Shown here: positions 51,565 through 60,738 of the stretch, piece after piece
Layout: each line of letters opens with the position of its first letter
Numbering within the stretch: position 1 is the stretch's first letter
From: Sphingosinicella sp. BN140058
Lineage (GTDB): Bacteria; Pseudomonadota; Alphaproteobacteria; Sphingomonadales; Sphingomonadaceae
DNA: 64,000 bases
Direction of reading: 5' to 3'
Assembly: GCF_004135585.1 (NCBI RefSeq)
Contig: NZ_CP035501.1
Location: 186,001-250,000 of the forward strand
The notes under the pieces: generated by a model
Database searches by the model: none
What the model was told of the DNA's origin: nothing
The model's input: the letters and a program-made list of their open reading frames with translations, nothing else
Made by a program: the position numbers and the translations under genes

Positions 51565-53166
51565 GTGCACAAGCGAGACACACAAGACCAGCCTTTGCCG
51601 AACGAAGCGGCCGTCACGCGCGTCGTGGTCGTGGGCGGCGGGACGGCAGGCTGGCTCGCGGCATGCCTGGTCGCGGCGCGGGCGGAACGGGCCCCAGCCG
51701 GTCGGCTCCAGGTCACCCTGATCGAATCCCCCGATGTGCCGACGATCGGGGTCGGCGAAGGCACCTGGCCGACGATGCGTCGAACGCTTCAGCGCATCGG
51801 CATCGCCGAGGCCGAATTCCTGCTGTGCTGCGACGCGGCGTTCAAGCAGGGCTCTCGCTTCGACGGCTGGGTCTCGGGCGAACCCGACGACCAGTATTTT
51901 CATCCCTTCACGCCGCCGGTCGAGGCCGATCCCGATGCTGTGGTACAGGCTTGGCAGGCGCTGGACGCGCGCAGCTTCGCCGAGACAGTGAGCCCGCAGG
52001 CGCGCGCTTGCGGTCTCAATCTTGCACCCCGGCAACGGACCATGGCCGACTTCGCCGGTGCCCTGAATTACGCTTATCACCTCGACGCCGGGAAGCTCGT
52101 CGACCTGCTCAGAAGCCACGCGACGCAGCGCCTGGGCGTTCGCCATCTGCGCGACCATGTCGTCTCCGTCGATGCCGCTTCGAACGGCGACATTGCGGGG
52201 GTTCGCACGCGATCGACGGGCATTGTGGAAGGCGACCTCTTCCTTGATTGCAGCGGACATTCGGCCCTGCTGCTGGGCGAACATTATGGTGTTCCGTTCG
52301 TCGATCGCAGCGACGTGCTGTTCAACGATCGCGCGCTTGCCGTGCAGGTGCCGGTCGCGCCGGAGAGCCCGATCGCATCCCAGACATGCGCGACGGCCCA
52401 TGCCGCCGGATGGATCTGGGACATCGGCCTGCCCACCCGCCGCGGCGTCGGATGCGTCTATGCGTCGGCGCATGCCAGCGACGATGCGGCGGCAGCAGCC
52501 CTCGAAGCCTATCTGCGCAAGACTGCGCCCGATGTCTCGGTCGATCCCGGAGCGTTCCGCCGGCTGAGCTTCCGCTCCGGCCACCGCCAGCGCTTCTGGG
52601 AACGGAATTGTCTTGCGATCGGCCTCTCCGCCGGATTTCTCGAGCCGCTCGAGGCTTCGGCGATCGTGCTCATCGAACTCTCGCTCGACGCCTTGCTCGA
52701 CAACTTCCCGGTGACGCGGGACGTCATGGATATCCACGCGCGCCGGTTCAACGCCCTGTTCCTGTACCGCTGGGATCGCATCGTCGAGTTCCTGAAGCTC
52801 CACTATGTGCTGAGCCGGCGTTCGGAGCCTTATTGGCGTGCCCACCGGGATCCGGCCTCGATCCCAGCCCGCCTGTCGGAGCTGTTGCAGATCTGGCGGC
52901 ACCAGGCGCCGTCGCGTGCCGATCTGCCGATGGCCGACGAGATCTTTCCGGCGGCCAGCTACCAATATGTGCTCTACGGCATGGGATTTCCGGCACCCGC
53001 GCATGCACCGGTGAAGGCGGACGCGGCCGGCACCGTGGAGCCGCTGCTGCGCCAGGCGGAACAGCGTGGCCGGGCGCTCTTCGCCAGCCTGCCGACCAAT
53101 CGTGCCTATCTCGATGCCTTGCGCGCTCAGGCGACTTCCTCCCCTCCTTTGGTGACGACCTGCTGA
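51565..53166 (+). CDS. flavin-dependent tryptophan-halogenase-like protein, variant motif
   Basis: About 533 residues from the GTG at VHKRDTQDQP (start uncertain; another GTG is at 51505). FAD-binding GGGTAGW lies at 24-30 and IGVGEGTWPT at 61-70; the active-site Lys is K94 in AAFKQGSRFDGW. The halogenase signature WxWxIP reads WIWDIGLP at 283-290, displaced by one residue from the consensus, while the Glu of GFLEPLEAS is kept. Family enzymes make hypohalous acid at FADH2 and halogenate indoles or other aromatics. In TonB-receptor loci their natural substrate is unknown. Confidence 0.82.
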   Translation: MHKRDTQDQPLPNEAAVTRVVVVGGGTAGWLAACLVAARAERAPAGRLQVTLIESPDVPTIGVGEGTWPTMRRTLQRIGIAEAEFLLCCDAAFKQGSRFDGWVSGEPDDQYFHPFTPPVEADPDAVVQAWQALDARSFAETVSPQARACGLNLAPRQRTMADFAGALNYAYHLDAGKLVDLLRSHATQRLGVRHLRDHVVSVDAASNGDIAGVRTRSTGIVEGDLFLDCSGHSALLLGEHYGVPFVDRSDVLFNDRALAVQVPVAPESPIASQTCATAHAAGWIWDIGLPTRRGVGCVYASAHASDDAAAAALEAYLRKTAPDVSVDPGAFRRLSFRSGHRQRFWERNCLAIGLSAGFLEPLEASAIVLIELSLDALLDNFPVTRDVMDIHARRFNALFLYRWDRIVEFLKLHYVLSRRSEPYWRAHRDPASIPARLSELLQIWRHQAPSRADLPMADEIFPAASYQYVLYGMGFPAPAHAPVKADAAGTVEPLLRQAEQRGRALFASLPTNRAYLDALRAQATSSPPLVTTC

Positions 53167-53883
53167 ATGTCCGAACACGCTATCCTCGACACCGCGGCGC
53201 ACCGCGATCTTAGAATCCGCACCGATCGGAGCCCGGAACTGGGGGATGCCATGATGTGCTGCATCACCGTTCCGGCCGAGTTCCGGCAGGTTCAGAACGA
53301 ATATGCGATCCTGTTCCGGCTAAACCTGGAGCGGGATGCTTTCACCGCTCTGGCCATGTTCGGCTTCGAGGCGGGCGAAAACCTCTATCTCGAAAATGGA
53401 CGCTGGGACGCGCGCTACATTCCTCTCGCAGCCGACATCCAGCCGTTCCTGATCGGTGGGGCGATCGACGGGACCGGTCCCCGACAGGTGCATATCGATA
53501 TGGCAAGCCCGCGCATCGCCGGCGAGGAAGGCATGCGCCTGTTCGACGAATTCGGGCAGCCCACCCCCTATCTTGACGGCATCACCGAGAAATTGGGGGC
53601 GCTGGATGAAGGCTATCAGGGATCCGCCGCGTTCCTCGATGCGCTGAAGCGCCACGACCTGCTCGAGCCGATGTCTCTGGAGGTCACTCTCGACAACGGA
53701 AGCACGAACCGGCTGGTTGGTTTCCACGTCATCGACGAGGACCGCCTGCGGGCGCTCGATGCGCAGTCCCTGTCCAGGCTTCACGCCGACGGCCATCTGA
53801 TGCCGATCTTCATGGCAGTCGCGTCGCTTGCCAATCTGGGTGCGCTGGTCGCACGCAAGAACCGGCGCCTGGCCTATGGCTGA
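53167..53883 (+). CDS. SapC-family protein (divergent)
   Basis: A 238-residue protein starting directly after the halogenase stop. SapC-like traits are CITVPAEFRQVQNEYAILFR, NLYLENGRWDARYIPL, FLIGGAIDG, and AGEEGMRLFDEFGQPTPYLDG, ending in a basic ARKNRRLAYG tail. It resembles the SapC at 27295 in layout but not closely in sequence. It overlaps the next gene by 8 bp. The role is unknown; such proteins recur with halogenase-like proteins beside TonB receptors. Confidence 0.8.
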   Translation: MSEHAILDTAAHRDLRIRTDRSPELGDAMMCCITVPAEFRQVQNEYAILFRLNLERDAFTALAMFGFEAGENLYLENGRWDARYIPLAADIQPFLIGGAIDGTGPRQVHIDMASPRIAGEEGMRLFDEFGQPTPYLDGITEKLGALDEGYQGSAAFLDALKRHDLLEPMSLEVTLDNGSTNRLVGFHVIDEDRLRALDAQSLSRLHADGHLMPIFMAVASLANLGALVARKNRRLAYG

Positions 53884-54907
53884 CGGCGAAGGCGTTCCGT
53901 TGGCGATGCTGCCCCCCATCCCGGAGATCACGGTCACCGATGCGGGGGAGCTCGACGCCGCCCTCCGCAGCGCCAGGGCGCCGTTCGTAGTGCGCGGCCT
54001 AGTGTCCGACTGGCCGCTCGTCCAGGCTGGCCGCAATTCCGCAAAGGAGGCGCGCAACTATCTGGTGGAGCGGCATCGAGACCTGCCGTTCGTCGTCTCG
54101 ATCGGCGCTCCCGACGCTGGCGGGCGGATGTTCTACGACGATGCCATGGCGATGAACTTTCGCAGCGTCAGTGCACGGCTGCCGGATGTGTTCGACCGCA
54201 TCGACCGGGGCGAGCGCAGCAGCGACACGCCGTCACTCTACCTTGCCTCGATCGACATCGGCCAGTTCTTCGATGGGCTGCACGAAGCGAACCACGTCGA
54301 TCTCGGCGACCGCTCCTGTCTCGCCTCCATCTGGATGGGCACGCCGACGCGGATTGCCGCGCACAACGACTTCCCGGACAATCTCGCCTGTGTCGCCGTC
54401 GGACGCCGGCGCTTCACGCTGTTCCCGCCGGATCAGTTCCGCAACCTCTATCTTGGCCCGGTCGACAATACGCCCGCCGGACGCGCCGTCAGCATGGTCG
54501 ATTTCCATGCCCCCGATTACACGGCGCATCCGCGCTTTCGACAGGCCCTCGAACAGGCGCAAGTGGCCGAGCTCGAAGCCGGCGACGCGCTCTACATTCC
54601 CTCGATGTGGTGGCACCATGTCGAAGGGCTCGATCCGTTCAACGTGCTGGTCAATTATTGGTGGCGGGACACGCCCCGCTGGCTGGGCCAGCCGCAGGAG
54701 GCGCTCAATCACGCGATGATGGCGATCCGCGAGCTTCCAGCCCACGAAAAGAAGCATTGGCGCGACCTGTTCGACCACTACGTCTTCGACAATGACGAGG
54801 CGGTCGTCGCGCACATCCCGCCGGCGGCGCGCTCGGTTCTCGCGCCTCTCACGCCCGAAAGCGCCGGCCGTATCCGCGCCTTCCTGTTGCGAGCCCTCAA
54901 CCGATGA
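53876..54907 (+). CDS. cupin-8/JmjC-like Fe(II)/2-oxoglutarate oxygenase-type protein
   Basis: A 343-residue double-stranded beta-helix protein. Iron ligands are visible as H163-x-D165 in IAAHNDFPDN and a distal His in MWWHHVEG (247 or 248). FTLFPPDQFRNLYLGPVD and GDALYIPSMWWHHV are the cupin-8 signatures shared with hydroxylases of the FIH/JmjC group. The ATG at MADGEGVPLAML overlaps the SapC stop by 8 bp; its own stop overlaps the second halogenase (ATGA). It might hydroxylate a protein or small molecule; no substrate is evident. Confidence 0.85.
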   Translation: MADGEGVPLAMLPPIPEITVTDAGELDAALRSARAPFVVRGLVSDWPLVQAGRNSAKEARNYLVERHRDLPFVVSIGAPDAGGRMFYDDAMAMNFRSVSARLPDVFDRIDRGERSSDTPSLYLASIDIGQFFDGLHEANHVDLGDRSCLASIWMGTPTRIAAHNDFPDNLACVAVGRRRFTLFPPDQFRNLYLGPVDNTPAGRAVSMVDFHAPDYTAHPRFRQALEQAQVAELEAGDALYIPSMWWHHVEGLDPFNVLVNYWWRDTPRWLGQPQEALNHAMMAIRELPAHEKKHWRDLFDHYVFDNDEAVVAHIPPAARSVLAPLTPESAGRIRAFLLRALNR

Positions 54908-56418
54908 CCATTGCCAGCTCCGCCGAACCCCGACTTCGCCGGATCGTCGTCGCCGGCGGCGGCACCGCCGGCTGGATGGCCGCTGCCGCGATCGCGCGAA
55001 CCATGGGCCGCGCCGTCGAGCTCACCCTCGTCGAATCCGATGCGATCGGCACGATCGGGGTCGGCGAGTCGACCATCCCGCCGCTCGTCAATTACAACCG
55101 GTTGCTCGGCATCAACGAAGCCGAGTTCATGCGGGCCACCCAGGCGACCTTCAAGCTCGGCATCGCCTTCGAAGGCTGGAAGGAAGTCGGGCACAGCTAC
55201 TTTCACTCCTTCGGGATCACCGGAAAGGATCATTGGTCGGCCGGCTTCCAGCATTTCTGGCTGGCTGGACGCGAACGGGGTCACGACGCGCCCTATGACG
55301 AATATTGCCTGGAGCTGAAGGCCGCGATGCAGGGCAAGTTCGCGCACCTGCCCGACAATGCGATGAACTATGCCTACCAACTCGATTCCACGCTCTACGC
55401 CAGGTTCCTGCGCGCCATGGCCGAAGCCGACGGCGCGAAGCGGATCGAAGGCAAGATCGCGCGGGTGGAGCTCAATGGCGAGAGCGGCCACGTCGCCGCA
55501 CTCGTGCTGGAGAATGGCAGCCGGATCGAAGGCGACCTGTTCCTCGATTGCACCGGCTTCAGGGCCCTGCTGATCGAAGACGCTCTGCATGCCGGCCACG
55601 ACGACTGGACCCATTATCTGCCGTGCGACTCCGCCATCGCGATCCAGACGGAAAGCGTTGGGCCGGCCTTTCCCTACACCAAGGCGATCGCCCACGATGC
55701 CGGCTGGCGGTGGCGCATTCCGCTGCAGCATCGGACCGGTAACGGCCTCGTTTATTGCAGCCGCTACCTCGATCGCGATGCAGCGCTGGAGCGGCTGCTC
55801 GGGACCGTCGAAGGCCAGACGCTGACCAAACCCAATTTCCTCAAATTCGGCGCCGGTGCACGGCGCCGGCAATGGCATCGCAACGTCGTCGCGATCGGGC
55901 TGTCGGGCGGGTTCATGGAGCCGCTGGAATCGACCAGCATCCACCTTATTCAACGCGCGGTGCTGCGGCTGATCCGGATGATGCCGCTGCGCGAGATCAG
56001 CGATCGCGATATTGCCGAGTTCAACGAGCAGCAGCATGCCGACATGCTGCAGATCCGGGATTTCCTGATTTTGCACTACAAGGCGACGGAGCGCCGCGAC
56101 AGCGCCTTCTGGCGCTATTGCGGCGACATGGAGATACCGGACACACTGGTGCAGAAGATCGAGCTGTTCCGCGAGACCGGCCGCGTGTTCCGCAAGAACG
56201 AGGAATTGTTCGCCGAGAACAGCTGGGTGCAGGTGATGATGGGCCAAGGCATCATGCCCCATGCCTACCATCCGATAGCCGAGAAACTGAACGACGACGA
56301 GCTTGCGCGGCTGCTCGAGACGCTCCGCGAGCAGGTCTCGAAAACGGTCGCCGGCCTGCCCGCGCATGCCGCCTATGTCGAACGTTACTGCGGCGCGGCG
56401 CGCGCGGCCGCGGCCTGA
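54904..56418 (+). CDS. flavin-dependent tryptophan-halogenase-like protein, canonical motifs
   Basis: A 504-residue halogenase starting MTIASSAEPRLRRIVVAGGG. FAD motif GGGTAGW at 18-24, IGVGESTIPP at 51-60, active-site lysine K84 in ATFKLGIAFEGW, and a fully conserved WRWRIP at 268-273, with GGFMEPLESTS downstream. Thus all recognised catalytic elements are present, unlike in the first halogenase of the cluster. A separate flavin reductase would be needed to supply FADH2; none is in the window. It is coupled to the cupin gene by ATGA. Confidence 0.9.
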   Translation: MTIASSAEPRLRRIVVAGGGTAGWMAAAAIARTMGRAVELTLVESDAIGTIGVGESTIPPLVNYNRLLGINEAEFMRATQATFKLGIAFEGWKEVGHSYFHSFGITGKDHWSAGFQHFWLAGRERGHDAPYDEYCLELKAAMQGKFAHLPDNAMNYAYQLDSTLYARFLRAMAEADGAKRIEGKIARVELNGESGHVAALVLENGSRIEGDLFLDCTGFRALLIEDALHAGHDDWTHYLPCDSAIAIQTESVGPAFPYTKAIAHDAGWRWRIPLQHRTGNGLVYCSRYLDRDAALERLLGTVEGQTLTKPNFLKFGAGARRRQWHRNVVAIGLSGGFMEPLESTSIHLIQRAVLRLIRMMPLREISDRDIAEFNEQQHADMLQIRDFLILHYKATERRDSAFWRYCGDMEIPDTLVQKIELFRETGRVFRKNEELFAENSWVQVMMGQGIMPHAYHPIAEKLNDDELARLLETLREQVSKTVAGLPAHAAYVERYCGAARAAAA

Positions 56419-56480
56419 TCTTCACTCCGGCGTCGCGGGGGCGGCAACGGCTTACTTCCCATGGGGGCGATTTGAACGAC

Positions 56481-57554
56481 ATGACGCAGGAAGAATCGGG
56501 GCCGCGCCGTCCCCGTGCCGTCACCATCAAGCACGTCGCCGCAGAGGCCGGCGTTTCGCTGCAGACGGTGTCGCGCGTCATCAACGGCGGCCCCAACGTC
56601 CGCGACGCGATCAAGGAGCGAGTTCGGGCTGCGATCGACAAATTGGGATATGTGCCGAGCCTCGCCGCGCGCCGCATGGGGGGCACCCGCTCCTACGTCC
56701 TGCTCGCGCTCAACGATCGCGACCGCACGATCGAGGGCTGGCGCTCCGGCGACGGCACCGATTGGGTCGATCAGATGATGCTCGGCGGCATGCTCGAATG
56801 CGCCAGGCACGGCTATCGCATGATCGTCGAACTGGTCGATACGCACAGCGCCCATGTCGAGCGCGAGCTCGGTGCCGCGCTTGCCGCGCTCCACCCGGAC
56901 GGCGTGATCCTGACGCCGCCGCACGGCGACAATCCGATCATCACCGGAATGCTCGCCGGTCGGCACATCCCGTTCGCGCGGATCGGCTCGACCGGCCTCG
57001 GCGCGGGCTTCGCAATTTCGATGGACGACGCCCGCGCGGCCGGCGCGGCGACCGAGCATCTCGTCTCGCTCGGCCATGTCCGCATCGGCTTCATCACCGG
57101 CAGCGACGAATATGCGCTGAGCGGCGCCCGCCTGCTCGGCTATCGCGGCGCGATGCAGGCCGCAGGGCTCGCCGAGGATCCGGCGCTGGTCGCGCGCGGC
57201 GACTTCACGTTCAGCTCGGGTGCCGAGGCGACCCGCAGCCTGCTCGCACTCGCCGATCCGCCGACCGCGATCATCGCCAGCAGCGACCAGATGTCGCTCG
57301 CCGCGCTCGAAGTCGCGCGCGCGCTCGGCCTGGATGTGCCGGGTGACGTTTCGATCGTGAGCTTCGACGATACTCCGATCGTCAAGTTCAGCGTGCCGCC
57401 GCTGACCGCCATCCGCCAGCCCATCGCCCCGATGGCGGCCCGCGCCGCCGCCCTGCTGATCCAGACCGCCAATGGCGAGCCCGCGTCGGAGGAGGCGAAC
57501 GTGCTCCCGTTCGAGCTGATCGTCCGCGGCTCGACGGCACCGCCCCGCACCTGA
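56481..57554 (+). CDS. LacI-family transcriptional regulator
   Basis: A 357-residue repressor. The N-terminal HTH is VTIKHVAAEAGVSLQTVSRVING followed by the hinge LGYVPSLAARRMGG. The periplasmic-binding-protein-like sensor has HPDGVILTPPH, EHLVSLGHVRIGFITG, PTAIIASSDQMSLAALEVAR and VSIVSFDDTPI. The ATG is taken, though a TTG three codons upstream has better spacing to GGGGGCG. It closes the receptor-halogenase cluster, 62 bp after the second halogenase, and probably represses it in response to an imported sugar. Confidence 0.92.
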   Translation: MTQEESGPRRPRAVTIKHVAAEAGVSLQTVSRVINGGPNVRDAIKERVRAAIDKLGYVPSLAARRMGGTRSYVLLALNDRDRTIEGWRSGDGTDWVDQMMLGGMLECARHGYRMIVELVDTHSAHVERELGAALAALHPDGVILTPPHGDNPIITGMLAGRHIPFARIGSTGLGAGFAISMDDARAAGAATEHLVSLGHVRIGFITGSDEYALSGARLLGYRGAMQAAGLAEDPALVARGDFTFSSGAEATRSLLALADPPTAIIASSDQMSLAALEVARALGLDVPGDVSIVSFDDTPIVKFSVPPLTAIRQPIAPMAARAAALLIQTANGEPASEEANVLPFELIVRGSTAPPRT

Positions 57555-57620
57555 CGCGCCCGGTACCAGGCGGCCGCTTTGCGGTTGCCAGACCCGCGCG
57601 ATCACCGGCAGAGCGGCGCC

Positions 57621-57851
57621 ATGACCGCCAGCGAACTCCAGGATCTCCTGATCACCACTCTCGTCAGAAAGGCGGGCGGGAGCCGCCGGCAATGGCGCAT
57701 CGCGATCGGACCGGTGCGCATTCTCGATGCCGCCACCCACCCCCATTGCAACTGGTCGGTCGCACCGTCGGGAAGCAGCGCCGAGATCTCCGCCGTCGAG
57801 CGGCTGCTCGACGACGTGCGGCTCACCCACCCGATCGTCACTGGCCGCTGA
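57621..57851 (+). CDS. small conserved hypothetical protein (76 aa)
   Basis: Starts MTASELQDLLITTLVRKAGG and contains THPHCNWSVAPSG and AVERLLDDVRLTHPIV. The HPHCNW motif with Cys and two His is striking, and I recall similar short proteins in sphingomonads, without function. It is 66 bp after the LacI gene on the same strand. Confidence 0.65.
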   Translation: MTASELQDLLITTLVRKAGGSRRQWRIAIGPVRILDAATHPHCNWSVAPSGSSAEISAVERLLDDVRLTHPIVTGR

Positions 57852-57888
57852 CCTGCGCCGCGGCGCGCCGCCATGCCGGCGTGGTGGC

Positions 57889-58755
57889 TCAGCGATGAGG
57901 GCGCGCGGCCACTCCGATCCCGACCAAAGCGAGGATTGCGCCGGCCAGCGTTGGCAAGGCAAATTCGGCCTCTCCGATCGCGATCTCCAGGAGCGCGGTA
58001 AGCGGCGCCATCAGGTACAACAAGAGCGCCGCGCGGGTGGCACCGAGCCGGTCGAGCGCCACCATCCAGAAGGCATAGCCACAGACACTCGAACCCAGCG
58101 CCAGGTAGAGTATTGCGGTGCGCGCCGTGCGATCGGCAGCCATGGCTGTGATACCGGCCGGAGCCCACGGCAGCAGCCAAAGCCCGCCGGCGGCCATGAC
58201 CGCGGCCGCGCTCGTCATCGGCCCAAGGCGCGCAATCAGCGGCCGCTGCAGGACGAAGAAGAAACCCGAGCAGGCGGCGGCAGCGAGGATCAGCAGGATG
58301 CCGGCGGTGGATCCGCCCCCCTCGCCCGCCGCGCCCATGATTGCTATGCCGGACGCGGCTACGACGCCGCCGAGGAGCAAGCGTCTGTGCAGACGCGCGC
58401 CCTCCAGCCACCAGGCACCGAGCGCTGCAAAGACAGCTTGGGTCGAGATCACGAAGCTCGCGAGCCCAGCGCCGACCCCCTGCTCGCCGGCACCGAGCAG
58501 ACCATTGTAAATGGCGATGCCGAGCAGCCCGCACACGGCGATCCGCGGCACGTCCCTCCATTTCGGGCGCTCACGCGCGCCGAACAGGATCCAGCCGACC
58601 GAAACCAGGCCGGCGAACAGAAATCGCGCCGCGGCGAGGGCGGCCGGTTCGGTGTGCCGCACGCCCGCGCGGATCGCCAGGAACGCGCCCGCCCACAGCA
58701 GCAGGGTCATGACGCCGGCGCCATAGGCACCAAGTGTCGGCGCGCGCGGGGTCAC
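57889..58755 (-). CDS. EamA-family (DMT) exporter
   Basis: A 288-residue ten-helix drug/metabolite transporter with two EamA repeats: LGAYGAGVMTLLLWAGAFLA opening the first, STAGILLILAAAACSGFFFV opening the second, and VCGYAFWMVALDRLGATRAA near the end. The GTG start overlaps the TonB-receptor stop (GTGA). The longer frame upstream is inside the receptor gene. Paired with a receptor and a LysR regulator, it may export a metallophore or metabolite. Confidence 0.88.
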   Translation of the reverse strand: MTPRAPTLGAYGAGVMTLLLWAGAFLAIRAGVRHTEPAALAAARFLFAGLVSVGWILFGARERPKWRDVPRIAVCGLLGIAIYNGLLGAGEQGVGAGLASFVISTQAVFAALGAWWLEGARLHRRLLLGGVVAASGIAIMGAAGEGGGSTAGILLILAAAACSGFFFVLQRPLIARLGPMTSAAAVMAAGGLWLLPWAPAGITAMAADRTARTAILYLALGSSVCGYAFWMVALDRLGATRAALLLYLMAPLTALLEIAIGEAEFALPTLAGAILALVGIGVAARPHR

Positions 58756-60671
58756 AGATCGACGATCAGGCGTGCGAACAGCTGACGCGGCGCGGCCGGA
58801 CGGAACGCATTGCTGCCCACCACATCCCAACCATAGCCGTTGGTCGCGTTCAGCAGATGCAGCCGCAGCGTTGCCGGCATCGCGCCAAGCGCGAAACGAT
58901 AGCGCAGCCCCAGATCGACAGTGGTGACCGGAGCCAAGCGGACCCGGTTCAAGCGATCGGCAAACTCCGGGCCGGAGTGTGTCGCGACGATGTCGAACGA
59001 CCAGGGCGAGGCGCTGGCTGGCCGCCAGTCGAGGCTCGCCTGCAGCAGGTGCGACGGGGTTCCGATCGGACGCGCGCCGATCTGTCCGGAAAGGCGTTCG
59101 TCGCCCGAGAGGCTGGCGTCCAGCAGCACGGCTCCGGCGACCAGCGTCAGGCCTTTCCCCGGCGATGCGGTCAGCGATGCCTCGACACCGCGATGGCGCA
59201 CGCTGCCGAGGCGGCGGAAGCGATTGGACGCATCCAGGCCGTCATAGGGTTTCGCAATCGAGAACAGGCCGGCAACGAGGTCGAAGCCCGGAGCCGCGTG
59301 CCAGCGAAATCCGCCATCCACCTGGCGCGTGCGGATCGCGGGCGGCGCCTCATCGCGATTGACGGCCGTCTCGGGCGCGATCTGGGCCTCCTCGAGACCG
59401 CGGCTGGTGCCGGCATAGACGGCGAGGCCCGAGGCGATTTCAACCGTGGCCGCAGCGTTGAACAACCACAATCGGTCGTGCGCGACGATCGGTGCCGCTC
59501 CCGGCGGCGAAACGCGCTTGCGATAATCGGTATGCTGCAGGCCGAGATCGAGTTCGCCGCGCCCCGGCAGCATCGCGCGATAGCGGACGCCGTACGTCCG
59601 TTGCTCGACCTCGTCCCGCGTCCGGGTGGTGAACGCGAAGTCCGGCTTCGCGACCGCCTCAGTGCTGCCGAAGGGTACGTCCGGCAGCGCCCGCCGGTCG
59701 CCCCCGCCGTAAACACGCTGCTGCCGGCGCCCGCGTGCGGCGATGGTTAGAAGGTGCTGCGCGCCCGCGGCGTCGAAACGGCGCGACAGGCGCAGCTCGC
59801 CGCTGGTCGATGCACTCATCCGCGGCGGATCCGCCGTGACGGCACGGGCGCTCCAGGTTCCGAGCGGAGCGGCCTGCTGGAACAGGCTGAAGCTGCGCTC
59901 CGACCGATCCGCAGAGCGGAACAGACCGCCGCGGAGGAGAAAGGCACCGGCGTCAGCGTCGGCGATCAGGCCGTAAGTCAACCTTTCGCGGTCGGCGGCT
60001 GCCCAGGATTGACCGATGCCGCGGTCGCGGCGCAGGCGCGGCGGCAAGGACAGACCGTCGCCGAGCAGGATCGGAGCGACCTGATCGTCGTCGATGCGGA
60101 TGCGGCTCCAAAAGGGCCGCAGAATGAGCCCGGGCAGCGGGCGACCCTGCCCTACGGCCGCGAGCGACACCACCTTGCCGGTACGGCCATCCGCACTGCG
60201 ATTGGCATAGAGGCCGATACCGGCGGCGATGCCGAGCCGTTCGCCGACCAGCGGCAGGGATGCATCGGCCTCGAGCCGAGCACCCCCGAACGTATCGAGC
60301 ACCGGCATGAGCGTGAGCGCCGGCTGCGCACCTGGTTCGCGCAGCCGGTAGTCGGCAATTCCGCTCGGGGCCGGAAACAGATAGCCGAGCGCGGAAGGCC
60401 CGACATGGATGCGGTTGCCGGCGACGAGACGCCCAGTGAACTCGGCCTGGCGATCGAAATAGAGGCCCTCGATCCGGATATTTCCGGCGACCGTGGGGGA
60501 GAAGCCGCGAACATCGGCCGGGCTGTAGATGCCCAGGCTCTCCGCGCCGACGGTCGAGCCGAACGCGTCTTTCGCCTCGGTCGTCGCATTGTCGGAGACC
60601 GGCTGGGCCGGTGCTGGGCTGACGATGAAGCCGACAGCAGCGGCGGCGAGGATGCTTGATCGGTATCGCAT
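58752..60671 (-). CDS. TonB-dependent receptor with short plug
   Basis: A 639-residue outer-membrane protein with signal peptide (MRYRSSILAAAAVGFIVSPA). The N-terminal plug is brief: STVGAESLGIYSPADVRGFSP, then NIRIEGLYFDRQ, with no clear TonB box. The barrel follows with the usual alternating strands and a C-terminal QLFARLIVDL. This compact plug (RGFSP...AGNIRIEGLYFD) marks a subgroup of receptors that I recognise only by pattern. It is cotranscribed with the EamA exporter and divergent from a LysR regulator over about 60 bp, suggesting joint control. Confidence 0.85.
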   Translation of the reverse strand: MRYRSSILAAAAVGFIVSPAPAQPVSDNATTEAKDAFGSTVGAESLGIYSPADVRGFSPTVAGNIRIEGLYFDRQAEFTGRLVAGNRIHVGPSALGYLFPAPSGIADYRLREPGAQPALTLMPVLDTFGGARLEADASLPLVGERLGIAAGIGLYANRSADGRTGKVVSLAAVGQGRPLPGLILRPFWSRIRIDDDQVAPILLGDGLSLPPRLRRDRGIGQSWAAADRERLTYGLIADADAGAFLLRGGLFRSADRSERSFSLFQQAAPLGTWSARAVTADPPRMSASTSGELRLSRRFDAAGAQHLLTIAARGRRQQRVYGGGDRRALPDVPFGSTEAVAKPDFAFTTRTRDEVEQRTYGVRYRAMLPGRGELDLGLQHTDYRKRVSPPGAAPIVAHDRLWLFNAAATVEIASGLAVYAGTSRGLEEAQIAPETAVNRDEAPPAIRTRQVDGGFRWHAAPGFDLVAGLFSIAKPYDGLDASNRFRRLGSVRHRGVEASLTASPGKGLTLVAGAVLLDASLSGDERLSGQIGARPIGTPSHLLQASLDWRPASASPWSFDIVATHSGPEFADRLNRVRLAPVTTVDLGLRYRFALGAMPATLRLHLLNATNGYGWDVVGSNAFRPAAPRQLFARLIVDL

Positions 60672-60738
60672 GACGCATTGCTAAGCGACCGCTGCCATGT
60701 TGACATAGCACACCGTTCGAGCGACTTCTGTGCGCCAA

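Noticed and set aside
55755..56480. N-terminal extension of the LacI regulator through the second halogenase gene
   Set aside because: The extension is out-of-frame translation of the halogenase; the HTH begins soon after the ATG at 56481.
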